64,000 bases of DNA from Flavobacterium panacagri (GTDB taxonomy: Bacteria > Bacteroidota > Bacteroidia > Flavobacteriales > Flavobacteriaceae). The stretch is taken from contig NZ_CP119766.1 of assembly GCF_030378165.1 (NCBI RefSeq), positions 3,100,001-3,164,000 of the forward strand, read 5' to 3'. Positions 47,345-56,158 of the stretch are shown in pieces. The position numbers were made by a program, and so were the translations under genes. Positions within the stretch are counted from its first letter, which is position 1; each line of letters starts with the position of its first letter. Under the pieces are notes generated by a model. The model saw nothing but the letters and a program-made list of their open reading frames with translations, did no database searches and was not told where the DNA came from.

Positions 47345-47737
47345 ATGAGTACAGCAATAAAACCAAAACATATCGGCAGAAATATAAGCCGTATCAGAGA
47401 GCTTAAAGATATGAAACAGGAAGCACTGGCGCAGGCTTTAGGTACAAACCAGCAGGCGATTTCGGCTATTGAAAACAGCGAAACTGTAGATGAGAAAAAA
47501 CTAATTGAGATTGCAAAAGCTCTTGATGTTTCTGTTGAAGCGATTGAAAACTTTTCAGATGAAGGTGTTATAAATTACTTTAATAGTTTTAATAATAATG
47601 TTGTTACGACAGGTAGTATTTTTGCAACAAATTGTACTTTTAATCCTTTAGATAAAGTTGTAGAACTTTACGAACGTTTGGTGCAAGCTGAAAAAGATAA
47701 AGTGGAGTATTTGGAGAAATTATTGAACGGGAAATAA
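47345..47737 (+). CDS. XRE family helix-turn-helix regulator with coiled-coil tail
   Basis: In this 130-aa protein, residues about 10-68 form a Cro/C1-type HTH (NISRIRELKDMKQEALAQAL, GTNQQAISAIENSETVDEKK, IAKALDVSVEAIENF). An Asn-rich middle (YFNSFNNNVV) follows, then a short charged helix (LDKVVELYERLVQAEKDKVE) likely to dimerise. Genes of this type are common in Flavobacterium. Its own terminator follows, so it is not co-transcribed with the next genes, but its position at the head of the defence-like patch could make it their regulator. Confidence 0.85.
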   Translation: MSTAIKPKHIGRNISRIRELKDMKQEALAQALGTNQQAISAIENSETVDEKKLIEIAKALDVSVEAIENFSDEGVINYFNSFNNNVVTTGSIFATNCTFNPLDKVVELYERLVQAEKDKVEYLEKLLNGK

Positions 47738-47766
47738 ATATTTTTTGAAGATATATTAAAATGAGA

Positions 47767-47793
47767 AGAGACCTTTGATGAGGTCTCTTTTTG
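47767..47793 (+). terminator. Terminator after the XRE regulator gene
   Basis: An 8-bp stem AGAGACCT / AGGTCTCT with loop TTGATG is followed by TTTTT. Confidence 0.82.
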
Positions 47794-47876
47794 TGTTACT
47801 GAGTCTGTAGAATAATATTTAAAAATCGATATATTTTGCGTAAATTGCTCAACTCAAAATATATAATAATTGTAAT

Positions 47877-48803
47877 ATGGCAACAAAGAAGAAGAAAATT
47901 GAATTTTTTAAAGTTAAGGTTTTAACTATGGAAGATTTACCAAGTGAAATTTCATTTGCTGAAATTTTAATGATTGAAGTATTACAAAATGTATCTTTGA
48001 CTGTTAAAGGAAAAGATGTCGAACTTAAAATATTAAGAAATACTGAAAATTATATTGTCGGTTTGTTAGAAACAAATCGTGATGTAAACGTTCCTCCTAA
48101 AAAGCATAAAGCTAACAGAACATTTTCTCGTATTGGTTTAGAAGTTGAAGAAGGATTAGCGTATGCTAACGTTTTTCTTTATGACAAACGACGCAATATT
48201 TTAATGTATGAAGCTAATAAATCAGGTTGCTATGTGGAACACTTTGTTGATTTTATTTACTTAGCACTTCAAGAATCGGAATCCGAATTATTTAAAACTT
48301 TCTTAGTGAAATTTGAGGTTATTCTGACTCATGATGAATATAATAGGATTTTGAATTTTGGGTTTCATAAATCTATTGAGGTTGAAATAGCAAAGCCAGA
48401 TCGAATTGTTGCAGATTTTGAACATCAAAATAATGCATTATTTAATGCTATTGAAAGTGGTCGTCAACTAAACTCATCAAAAGTTTTTGCTAAATTTGAG
48501 GTTGAAGGACGTCCAAATAAAGGAGAAGGATTAGCAACTTTAAGTATTAGGGATGTTTTGGATAATGCTGCAAGATTAATGCAAGGGCGTAATAATGAAA
48601 ATGTAAAAAAAGTTATCGTTTCAGGTTATGAAGCAGGCTCTAAAAAATTAAAAAAAATTGATTTAGTAGCTGACCGTTACTTTAAATTTATTACGTTAGA
48701 TGAGCCAAGAGAACATACAGATTTATTAGAAAACCAACGTGCTCAAGAAATTATGCAGCTTCATATTAGTTGTGAAGCTGATTTTGATAGAATGTTTTTA
48801 TGA
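47877..48803 (+). CDS. Unknown soluble protein, first gene of a coupled defence-like pair
   Basis: This 308-aa protein has no signal or membrane segment and a Lys-rich N-terminus (MATKKKKIEFFKVKVLTME). Visible blocks are SRIGLEVEEGLAYANVFLYD, RRNILMYEANKSGCYVEHFVDFIYLAL and a later QLNSSKVFAKFEVEGRPNKGEG. I have a weak impression of the uncharacterised DUF6731 group but cannot confirm it. The stop codon overlaps the start of the membrane-protein gene as ATGA, so the products are made together. Pairs of a cytosolic protein with a small multi-helix membrane protein are frequent in phage defence; that role is inference. Confidence 0.6.
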   Translation: MATKKKKIEFFKVKVLTMEDLPSEISFAEILMIEVLQNVSLTVKGKDVELKILRNTENYIVGLLETNRDVNVPPKKHKANRTFSRIGLEVEEGLAYANVFLYDKRRNILMYEANKSGCYVEHFVDFIYLALQESESELFKTFLVKFEVILTHDEYNRILNFGFHKSIEVEIAKPDRIVADFEHQNNALFNAIESGRQLNSSKVFAKFEVEGRPNKGEGLATLSIRDVLDNAARLMQGRNNENVKKVIVSGYEAGSKKLKKIDLVADRYFKFITLDEPREHTDLLENQRAQEIMQLHISCEADFDRMFL

Positions 48804-49255
48804 ATAGAAGTATTGCATATTGGATAGAAAAATTACTTGGTTATATTTGTGGTTTAATTTTTATAATTTTATCTTACAAATACAACGATATTTTTTCGTT
48901 TGTATTAGATGCAACTTTTTTAGATAAAGTAATTTCAATATCATCCACATTATTTGGATTTTTATTAGCGATTTTGACACTTATTTTACAAGGAAATAGT
49001 CCGACTGTAAGTGCTATGAAACGTCATGGGAGCTATAATAGATTGATAAATTTCAATAAATCTACCGTAATTTCAGCACTAATTACTTGTGCGTTATCTC
49101 TTTTAATATCATTCTGTACTTCAATAATTAATCATGTATTTCCTGAAATGTTAAACTTTTTAGCATCTTTAAATTTGGGGATATTTGTTAGTATTGTTGT
49201 AAATACTTTACTTTTTACATTGATTTTTTATAAGATAGTGATTGCAGATCAATAA
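48800..49255 (+). CDS. Four-helix membrane protein, second gene of the pair
   Basis: This 151-aa protein has four likely membrane helices: LLGYICGLIFIILSY (about 13-27), VISISSTLFGFLLAILTLIL (about 43-63), VISALITCALSLLISFC (about 88-105) and GIFVSIVVNTLLFTLIFYK (about 126-146). A basic loop, SAMKRHGSYNRLINFNK, lies between helices 2 and 3. The layout is that of a small membrane effector or channel-like protein. It overlaps the upstream gene by four bases and is not a member of a family I can name. Confidence 0.65.
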   Translation: MNRSIAYWIEKLLGYICGLIFIILSYKYNDIFSFVLDATFLDKVISISSTLFGFLLAILTLILQGNSPTVSAMKRHGSYNRLINFNKSTVISALITCALSLLISFCTSIINHVFPEMLNFLASLNLGIFVSIVVNTLLFTLIFYKIVIADQ

Positions 49256-49349
49256 TTTTTTTTACTAATTAAACTTTAAATTTATTATCCCGCTCGTGGA
49301 CGTTTCAATTAGTTTTGAATTTCTTTGGTTTTATGAGCAATATGCTTTT

Positions 49350-50555
49350 TTATTTGTCATAATGTAATGCTATTATCTCAAGTAAAACTTTTTTATTTTC
49401 ATCCTGAGGAAGTCTAAATACATAGCTAAATGAAGATTCTCCTTTTTGTCCATTTGAGCTAATGTAGTATTCGTGATTTGTAACTTCACTTTTAATTGTG
49501 CTTAACACGTTACTGAAGTCTTTATTCGTAACAAATAGAATTAAAGCGGTTTTTGAATCGCGCCACGTCAAGTACCTATCGAATAATTGAGAAATTGCCT
49601 TTAAAAACTCTGAAGTTCCGTGCCAAAATTTGCATTCTGCAACAAACAAATTACTATTATCATTGGCATATTTAAGTATAATATCTGTCTTTCCTCCACG
49701 ATTAAATGTTTCTCCTGTAGCGGTTGTTCCTTCATACCTTGTTTCTAGAAATAGTAATATTTGATCTCTTAGAGCTTCTTCATCTTTACCCTGATATATC
49801 GAAGGCTTTTTTTCCATGCTTTTACCAACATCATATATTACTTTCAAAATATCATTATACGTATTTATTGCCATGCTCGGCTCACTCGAAAACTCCTTAT
49901 TTTTGGATACTTTAGGTTGTGGAATATCTTTTTTAGTAATAGTTGGAATTGTAAAAACGTATTCAGTGTCTTTATTAACGTTAACATTTATAGCAGCAAA
50001 AAAATCATTTTCCTGTTTGAATTTATTTTTTTCATTTTGAAATGCTGATTTTACAGCATTTTCAAAACTACCTTTTATAGATTGGACATTATTATTAATT
50101 CTCTCTAAATTATCAAATGCATAAGAGTAGGCTTCGAATTTTACTCTATTAAATTCTCTAACGTCTTGTTTATAAATTGAAAATGAAAATGATACTAGAT
50201 TATTTTTCACATTTATGTCATAGCTTGTATAAGTTGTTGGATTTGGTTGAACAAAAAATAATTCTTCACTTCCAGTAAATTGATAACTCACGTTAAAGTA
50301 ATACACTTCAGCATCGAAATATCTCCCCCAATCATCTCTTACTTTCTCTATTTCTTTTTTCGGTTCTGAAACTGATTCAGTTTCAAGATAAATCTTTAAT
50401 GGTTCAAGTCTATATTTTTCGATTAAATATTCAATAAATTCATCCTCATCGATTTTAAGGATATAATCTTTTCCCTTAGATAATATTTCTTCCCTTATTC
50501 TGCCAAAATGTTGACTTGGGAAATCCAACCAAGAAATACCTGAAAATGATTTCAT
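49350..50555 (-). CDS. PD-(D/E)XK nuclease-superfamily protein
   Basis: This 401-aa protein has an N-terminal half of unknown fold (FPSQHFGRIREEIL, YFDAEVYYFNVSYQFTGSEELF). The C-terminal domain has the restriction-endonuclease core: EEALRDQILLFLETRYEG (motif I Glu), GKTDIIL near residue 287, FVAECKFW near 306, and QLFDRYLTWRDSKTALILFV (a later Gln/Arg helix). D and ExK spacing is right for metal-dependent DNA cleavage. It is convergent with the preceding pair across a 94-base gap that holds no clear terminator. The lack of a methylase or helicase neighbour argues against classic restriction; a stand-alone defence nuclease fits better. Confidence 0.7.
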   Translation of the reverse strand: MKSFSGISWLDFPSQHFGRIREEILSKGKDYILKIDEDEFIEYLIEKYRLEPLKIYLETESVSEPKKEIEKVRDDWGRYFDAEVYYFNVSYQFTGSEELFFVQPNPTTYTSYDINVKNNLVSFSFSIYKQDVREFNRVKFEAYSYAFDNLERINNNVQSIKGSFENAVKSAFQNEKNKFKQENDFFAAINVNVNKDTEYVFTIPTITKKDIPQPKVSKNKEFSSEPSMAINTYNDILKVIYDVGKSMEKKPSIYQGKDEEALRDQILLFLETRYEGTTATGETFNRGGKTDIILKYANDNSNLFVAECKFWHGTSEFLKAISQLFDRYLTWRDSKTALILFVTNKDFSNVLSTIKSEVTNHEYYISSNGQKGESSFSYVFRLPQDENKKVLLEIIALHYDK

Positions 50556-50681
50556 TCTTTTAAATTTAATACAATAAGGTGTTGATAATTAAGTTCTCTC
50601 GTTCTTCAAATATAAGTGTTTTTCATTGCTAATTTTTACGGATTTCCGTAGTCGATATATTTTTAGGGTAGTGCAAATAAA

Positions 50682-50710
50682 AAAGCGAGTAAAATTTTTT
50701 TACTCGCTTT
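50682..50710 (-). terminator. Terminator of the thr operon (after thrC)
   Basis: A 13-bp perfect stem AAAGCGAGTAAAA / TTTTACTCGCTTT with a 3-base loop is followed on the minus strand by a T run, 21 bases past the thrC stop. Confidence 0.88.
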
Positions 50711-50731
50711 AATAATTTATTATGTGTTTTT

Positions 50732-52021
50732 TTATCCCAAGAAGCTCTTCAACTCCTCATAAGTCCCAATCCTCACACTAAATTTCTCCTCATTAATAAC
50801 ACTCTCAATTTGAGCAGGAATCGGAAGCGTAATTCCTAAAGCAGGTTCAACAACATCCAAAAACTTAATAGGATGCGCCGTTTCTAAGAAGATACCAATC
50901 GCATTAGGATGTTTCTCCAATTCTTTTTTCAAACCTAAATAACCAACAGCGCCGTGCGGTTCTGCGATATAACCATCTGTGTTATAAATGTTTTTTAGAG
51001 CAACTAAAGTTTCTTCATCCGTATAGCTATAAGAAGAAAAGTCTTTTTCGAAAGCTTTTAAATCATTGTTGTATAATTCCTGAATTCTAATAAAGTTGCT
51101 TGGATTTCCAACGTCCATGGCGTTAGAGATTGTTGCTTTAGAAGGTTTAGGGTCGTAATTTCCGTTTTCTAAGAATCTTGGTACCGTGTCGTTTACGTTT
51201 GTAGAAGCAACGAAATGTTCAATAGGTAAACCTAATTTCTTTGCCATAATTCCGGCGCAGATATTCCCGAAGTTACCGCTTGGACAAGAGAAAACCAAAG
51301 GTTTGTTTTGGCTTTTCAACGCTTTGTAAGCAAAGAAGAAATAAAACATTTGCGGTAACCAGCGCGCAATATTAATAGAGTTGGCAGAAGTCAGGTTTTT
51401 ATGCGCCAAAGTTTCGTCTAAAAACGCTTTTTTTACCATATCCTGACAATCGTCAAAAACACCGTCAACTTCAAGTGCTTTAATGTTTTGCCCTAAAGTA
51501 GTCAATTGTTTTTCCTGAATATCGCTCACTTTTCCAGACGGATATAAAATGACAACATCAACACCGTCAACGCCTAAAAATCCGCTGGCAACGGCTCCGC
51601 CTGTATCTCCAGAAGTCGCTACTAAAACGGTATTTTTAGCGTCTTTTTTATCTTTATTAAAATAACCCAAACAACGCGACATAAAACGTGCTCCAACGTC
51701 TTTAAAAGCCATTGTAGGCCCATGAAATAATTCTAACGAATAGATTCCGTTTTCGACTTTCACCACCGGAAAATCAAAAACTAAAGTCTCGGCAATGATT
51801 TCTTTTAATTTTTCTGCAGGTATTTCATCGCCAACAAATTGTTTGATCGCTTCGTAAGCGATTTCTTCGTGGCTTAAACTTTCGATTTTATCAAAAAAAG
51901 AAGGATCAAGAGGTGTAATACTTTCCGGGAAATATAATCCTTTGTCAGTGGCTAATCCTTGTATAACAGCTTCCTGAAAAGAAACTTTTGGGGCATTATG
52001 GTTTAAACTGTAGTATTTCAT
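50732..52021 (-). CDS. thrC: Threonine synthase
   Basis: This 429-aa PLP enzyme of fold type II begins MKYYSLNHNAPKVSFQEAV. The lysine motif HGPTMAFKDVGARFM holds the PLP Lys; further motifs are VATSGDTGGAVASGFLG, SANSINIARWLPQ and FSCPSGNFGNICAG. It converts O-phospho-L-homoserine to L-threonine. Last gene of the thrABC set, 341 bases from thrB; that gap holds dispersed repeats (52113-52321), so a separate promoter cannot be excluded. Confidence 0.95.
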   Translation of the reverse strand: MKYYSLNHNAPKVSFQEAVIQGLATDKGLYFPESITPLDPSFFDKIESLSHEEIAYEAIKQFVGDEIPAEKLKEIIAETLVFDFPVVKVENGIYSLELFHGPTMAFKDVGARFMSRCLGYFNKDKKDAKNTVLVATSGDTGGAVASGFLGVDGVDVVILYPSGKVSDIQEKQLTTLGQNIKALEVDGVFDDCQDMVKKAFLDETLAHKNLTSANSINIARWLPQMFYFFFAYKALKSQNKPLVFSCPSGNFGNICAGIMAKKLGLPIEHFVASTNVNDTVPRFLENGNYDPKPSKATISNAMDVGNPSNFIRIQELYNNDLKAFEKDFSSYSYTDEETLVALKNIYNTDGYIAEPHGAVGYLGLKKELEKHPNAIGIFLETAHPIKFLDVVEPALGITLPIPAQIESVINEEKFSVRIGTYEELKSFLG

Positions 52022-52112
52022 TATTTTAGATTTTTGACTTTAGATTTTAGATTTTTTGGAACGTAAATCCCAGAGCTAAAATTCCAAATTCCAATGGTTT
52101 GTGTTTATTTAA

Positions 52113-52321
52113 CCGCAAAGAGCGCAAGGAATTGGTTTCTTTTGAAAACGCAGAGTTCGCAAAGCTTTGTGGTTATTTAAATATTGTTTTTTTATTCTAA
52201 TAGTTAATTAAGCGTATTTTTTGTCATTTCGAGGAACGAGAAATCGCACTCGGAAATCCGCATAGAAATTCGCCAATCTTAGTCGACAAACTAGTGTGAT
52301 TCCTCGTTCCTCGGAATGACA
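52113..52321. repeat. Intergenic repeats between thrB and thrC
   Basis: The gap holds a CGCAAAG-type piece (AACCGCAAAGAGCGCAAGG, then GAGTTCGCAAAGCTTTGTGG) and a palindromic element TGTCATTTCGAGGAACGAGA ... CTCGTTCCTCGGAATGACA (52222-52321). The second is a copy of the element at 44662-44760; both share the core CGCCAATCTTNGTCGA. Confidence 0.75.
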
Positions 52322-52362
52322 AACTTTATCTGATATTCTTTTTACTTAATACATTTCACATT

Positions 52363-53286
52363 TTACAAAATGCGAACACCATCTGGATTAATTTTCGAAA
52401 CGTGAATTTCATACGGTAAATTCATTTTTTCGTAAACGTCGCTCATGGCTTTTGCTATTTTTTCGGCGGTCTCTTTTCCTTTGCTTAAAGCGAAAATCGA
52501 GGGGCCAGAACCTGAGATCCCGGAACCTAAAGCACCGTTTTCATAAGCCGTTTGTTTGATTAAATCAAATCCTGGAATTAAAACGCTACGAACTGGTTCA
52601 ACGATTTCGTCGTGAAGTGATCTTCCAATTAAATCATAATCTTTAGTGTAAAGACCAGCAACCAATCCGCCTACATTTCCCCATTGCATGATAGCGCTTT
52701 TTAGAGAAACGTTCTGTTTTAAAACCGAACGGGCATCAGACGTTTTTAACTCAATCTGCGGATGAACCACAGTTGCGTACAATTCTTCAGGACTGTCAAT
52801 TCTAATGATATCCAAAGGCGAATAACTTCTAACCAAAGTAAAAGCGCCTAAAAGGGCAGGAGCAACATTGTCGGCATGTGCGTTGCCGCTGGCTAATTTC
52901 TCACCCTGCATTGCAAACTGAACCAAATCTTTACGAGAATAAGGTCTTCCTAATAATTCATTAATTCCGAAAACCGCTCCGGCAGAACTTGCCGCACTGC
53001 TTCCGATGCCGCTTCCGGCTTTGATGTTTTTATAAATTTCGATTTCAAATCCGAAATCCAATTCGTCTAAAGTTTCCAGCATTGCCAAAGCCGCAACTCC
53101 AGAAACGTTTTTCTCGGTTTCCAAAGGCAAATCGGCACCGACAATTTTAGTGATTCGAACTCCTTTTTGATCGACTTTTCGAACAATCATTTCATCGCCC
53201 GCATTGTCTAAGCAAAGTCCCAATACGTCAAATCCGCAGGAGAGATTGGCAATTGTAGCGGGACAGAATAATTTTATTTCTTTCAT
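52363..53286 (-). CDS. thrB: Homoserine kinase
   Basis: This 307-aa GHMP kinase has the N-terminal CPATIANLSCGFDVLG, the phosphate loop AGSGIGSSAASSAGAVFG and the late motif ENGALGSGISGSGPSIFAL. It phosphorylates homoserine for ThrC. The start is ATG 53286; the frame to 53304 begins with GTG and adds six residues. It is 126 bases from thrA; that gap contains short repeats (CTTAGCGGCT twice). Confidence 0.94.
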   Translation of the reverse strand: MKEIKLFCPATIANLSCGFDVLGLCLDNAGDEMIVRKVDQKGVRITKIVGADLPLETEKNVSGVAALAMLETLDELDFGFEIEIYKNIKAGSGIGSSAASSAGAVFGINELLGRPYSRKDLVQFAMQGEKLASGNAHADNVAPALLGAFTLVRSYSPLDIIRIDSPEELYATVVHPQIELKTSDARSVLKQNVSLKSAIMQWGNVGGLVAGLYTKDYDLIGRSLHDEIVEPVRSVLIPGFDLIKQTAYENGALGSGISGSGPSIFALSKGKETAEKIAKAMSDVYEKMNLPYEIHVSKINPDGVRIL

Positions 53287-53412
53287 TTTTTTGGTTTTTG
53301 CCACGAAGGCACAAAGTCACAAAGTTTATTTTTATAGTTTCTGAGATACTAAGTTTCTAAGATGCTAAGTATAAAAAAAACTTAGAAGCTTAGCGGCTTA
53401 GTGTCTTAGCGG

Positions 53413-55860
53413 CTAAACATTACCTATTCGAATAACGTCTGCAAAAATTCCTGATGCTGTAACCGCTGCTCCAGCTCCAGCTCCTTTGATCAATAAAGGC
53501 TGATCTACGTAACGATCTGTGTAGAACAATACGATATTGTCTTTTCCTTCTAAATTATAGAAAGGATGATCTTTTGGAATAAACTGTAAACCAACGCTTG
53601 CTTTTCCGTTTTCGAATTGCGCTACGTATTTCAATCTTGAATCTTTGGCTAAAGCTTCGTTGTAAATACCTTCAAAATGAGAAGCGTGTTTGATTAACGA
53701 AGCAAAAAAGTCTTCGTTGTTTGTTGTTGCTAAACAGTCTGCAGGTAAAAACGATTCGTTTGCAATCGCGTCGATGTCCATTTCATAACCACTTTCGCGA
53801 ATTAGAATCAGGATCTTACGAGCTACGTCGATACCGCTTAAGTCGATTTTTGGATCTGGTTCTGTGAAACCTTGAACGCCGGCTTCTTTTACCACATCGT
53901 GGAAAGAATTGTCTTTGTCAAAATTGTTGAAAATGAAATTCAAACTTCCAGATAAAACTGCTTGAATTTTATGCACTTTATCGCCAGATGCAATCAGATT
54001 TTTTACCGTATCTATAATTGGCAATCCCGCACCAACATTCGTTTCAAATAAAAACGGAGCGTTATATTGACGAGATAAGCTTTTTAGTTTTTTATAATTG
54101 TCGTAAGCAGATGAACAAGCAATTTTGTTGCAAGTTACAACGGCAATACTTTCTTTTAAGAATTTCTCGTAAGCTTCCGAAACTGTTGCATTTGCTGTAA
54201 TATCCACAAAAATGCTGTTACGTAAATTCAGTTCTTTGGCGCGTTTGATGAAGGTTTCAATATCGGCATTTTGTCCTTCGCTTAAAGCGGTATCCCAATT
54301 TTTTAAAGAAATTCCGTCTTCGTCAAAAAGCATTTTTCTTGAGTTCGATAAAGCGATAACGCGGACATTAATCTTTAAATTGTCTTTTAAGAATTTCTTT
54401 TGGCTGTGAATCTGTTCGATGAATTTTTCTCCCACATTTCCAACTCCCATTACGAATAAATTCAGCTGTTTTGTGTTTTCTTCGAAGAAATTTTCATGCA
54501 GTGTATTCAACGCTTTTTTAACATCTCTTTCGTTGATTACAGTGGAAATATTTCTTTCAGAAGCACCTTGTGCAATCGCACGAATGTTTACGTTGTTTTT
54601 TCCTAAAGTGCTGAACATTCTACCGCTTAAACCTTGGTGATTTTTCATGTTTTCACCCACCAAAGCAATAATGCAAAGATCTTTTTCTACATAACAAGGG
54701 TCGATTTTGTTCTGAGAAATTTCGATTTCGAATGCTCTATTGATCGCGGCTTCGGCATTATCTGCATCCGAATTTAAAATTCCGATACAAATGGAATGCT
54801 CAGAAGAAGCCTGAGTAATAAAAATGACATTGATTTTTTCTTGAGATAATACTTCAAACAAACGTCTTGAAGAACCTGCAACTCCAATCATTCCTGGGCC
54901 TTCAAGGGTCAAAAGCGAAATGTGATCAATATGGCTGATTCCTTTTACGACAGTATCTTTTGAAAGAACAGTATCAGAAATTAAAGTTCCTACCGCTTCA
55001 GGTTCAAAAGTATTTTTGATTAAAATTGGAATGTTTTTTCTTAAAACCGGCTGAATTGTTGGCGGATACAAAACCTTGGCACCAAAATGCGACAACTCCA
55101 TTGCTTCCTGATAAGAGATATTCGCAATTGGCTGTGCTTGTTTTACAATTTTTGGATTTGCAGTAAACATTCCGTTTACATCAGTCCAGATTTCCAATTG
55201 TGCTGCATCTAAAGCTCCTGCAATAATTGCTGCAGTATAATCTGATCCTCCGCGTCCTAAAGTCGAAGTGATTCCGTCTAAAGTCTGCGCGATAAATCCA
55301 GGTAAAATATTGATTCTAGATTTGTTTTCGGCAAAATATTCTTGAATTAGTTTATTTGAAACTTCAAAGTTTACCGCAGCTTTTCCGAAATTATTGTCTG
55401 TTTTGATCAATTCACGGCTGTCTTTGTAAACAGCATCTTTGTCAATTTGCTGATATGCCTGAGCAATAATAAATGACGAAAGCAATTCTCCAAAACTTAA
55501 TATAGTGTCGGCAGTTCTTGGAGATAATTCTCCTAATAAGAAACAGCCGTCCAATAAAGTCTCTAAGTGATTGATAATTCTTTTTACATGACTTAAAAGA
55601 CTGCTTTGCTCACTTACCGGAATTAATTCTTTAAGTGTGTCGAGATGTTTTTTCTCGATTTCAGCAACAACTTCTCTAAAGCTTTCATCGTTTGCCGCCG
55701 CTTTTGCTGCTGCAGACTGCAATAAATCGGTTACTTTGCTTAAAGCGGATACGACTACAACTAATTGATCCTGTTTTGCTTTCTGATTGACAATGTCAAG
55801 AACGAGTTTTATATTTTGAGCATTGGCCACCGAAGTTCCGCCAAATTTTAATACTTTCAT
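53413..55860 (-). CDS. thrA: Bifunctional aspartate kinase / homoserine dehydrogenase I
   Basis: This 815-aa protein has an aspartate kinase domain with MKVLKFGGTSVANAQN, GRGGSDYTAAIIAGAL and WTDVNGMFTANP. An ACT-domain region (about 315-460, GISHIDHISLLTLEGPGMIGV) carries allosteric control. The homoserine dehydrogenase domain begins at LFVMGVGNVGEKFIEQ with the NAD(P)-binding loop and continues through TEPDPKIDLSGIDVARKILIL. Its length matches E. coli ThrA (820 aa). It starts at ATG 55860; upstream in-frame codons to 55911 lie in a repeat-like tract. An attenuator-like leader precedes it. Confidence 0.95.
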   Translation of the reverse strand: MKVLKFGGTSVANAQNIKLVLDIVNQKAKQDQLVVVVSALSKVTDLLQSAAAKAAANDESFREVVAEIEKKHLDTLKELIPVSEQSSLLSHVKRIINHLETLLDGCFLLGELSPRTADTILSFGELLSSFIIAQAYQQIDKDAVYKDSRELIKTDNNFGKAAVNFEVSNKLIQEYFAENKSRINILPGFIAQTLDGITSTLGRGGSDYTAAIIAGALDAAQLEIWTDVNGMFTANPKIVKQAQPIANISYQEAMELSHFGAKVLYPPTIQPVLRKNIPILIKNTFEPEAVGTLISDTVLSKDTVVKGISHIDHISLLTLEGPGMIGVAGSSRRLFEVLSQEKINVIFITQASSEHSICIGILNSDADNAEAAINRAFEIEISQNKIDPCYVEKDLCIIALVGENMKNHQGLSGRMFSTLGKNNVNIRAIAQGASERNISTVINERDVKKALNTLHENFFEENTKQLNLFVMGVGNVGEKFIEQIHSQKKFLKDNLKINVRVIALSNSRKMLFDEDGISLKNWDTALSEGQNADIETFIKRAKELNLRNSIFVDITANATVSEAYEKFLKESIAVVTCNKIACSSAYDNYKKLKSLSRQYNAPFLFETNVGAGLPIIDTVKNLIASGDKVHKIQAVLSGSLNFIFNNFDKDNSFHDVVKEAGVQGFTEPDPKIDLSGIDVARKILILIRESGYEMDIDAIANESFLPADCLATTNNEDFFASLIKHASHFEGIYNEALAKDSRLKYVAQFENGKASVGLQFIPKDHPFYNLEGKDNIVLFYTDRYVDQPLLIKGAGAGAAVTASGIFADVIRIGNV

Positions 55861-56040
55861 TTTTTGATATTTTTTAATAAGGTGCAAAGATTTTAAGTAA
55901 CAAAGGTTCAAAGGTTATTAACTGTGAACTGAAACTGAAAACTGCGACTTTTTTTTCTTTGTAAATGTTTTTTATGTATCCAATAACTCTCTTCTTTCAA
56001 GAAAAAAGTATAGATAACCTGGATTATATGTAAAAATGTA

Positions 56041-56055
56041 TACCCCTAAGGGGTA
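56041..56055 (-). terminator. Attenuator-like hairpin of the thr leader
   Basis: TACCCC-TTA-GGGGTA on the minus strand is a perfect 6-bp GC-rich stem with a 3-base loop. It contains the leader stop codon and is followed by TACATTTTTACA, a short T run. It is small, so the alternative pairing with upstream leader RNA remains unproven. Confidence 0.55.
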
Positions 56056-56147
56056 GTAGTTGTTGTAGTAGAAATAATGGTAGCAGCAATTGCAACTCTA
56101 GTTGGAGTTGTCATTGTAGATTGATATTTTGTGCTGTTACTTTTCAT
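56046..56147 (-). CDS. thr operon leader peptide (33 aa)
   Basis: An ATG at 56145-56147 opens a 33-codon frame ending in TAG at 56046-56048. It begins MKSNSTKYQSTMTTPTRVAI and closes with AATIISTTTTTTP. Twelve of 33 residues are Thr, with a run of six Thr codons and three Ile codons just before the stop, as in thr leaders where threonyl- and isoleucyl-tRNA supply controls read-through. It ends inside the hairpin 56041-56055, 186 bases before thrA, and a TAnnTTTG element lies 11 bases upstream. It is the same logic as E. coli thrL, with no sequence kinship needed. Confidence 0.78.
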   Translation of the reverse strand: MKSNSTKYQSTMTTPTRVAIAATIISTTTTTTP

Positions 56148-56158
56148 TTTTGATTTTT

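Noticed and set aside
47877..49255. Kiwa defence system (KwaA/KwaB)
   Set aside because: The membrane-plus-soluble layout is similar, but I do not see DUF4868 features in the soluble protein; kept only as a general candidate pair.
55861..55911. Longer start for ThrA
   Set aside because: Extra residues are encoded in a dispersed-repeat-like tract and the family starts at MKVLKFGGTS.
55861..56040. Riboswitch upstream of thrA
   Set aside because: No conserved aptamer pattern was recognised; the Thr/Ile leader peptide is a sufficient explanation.
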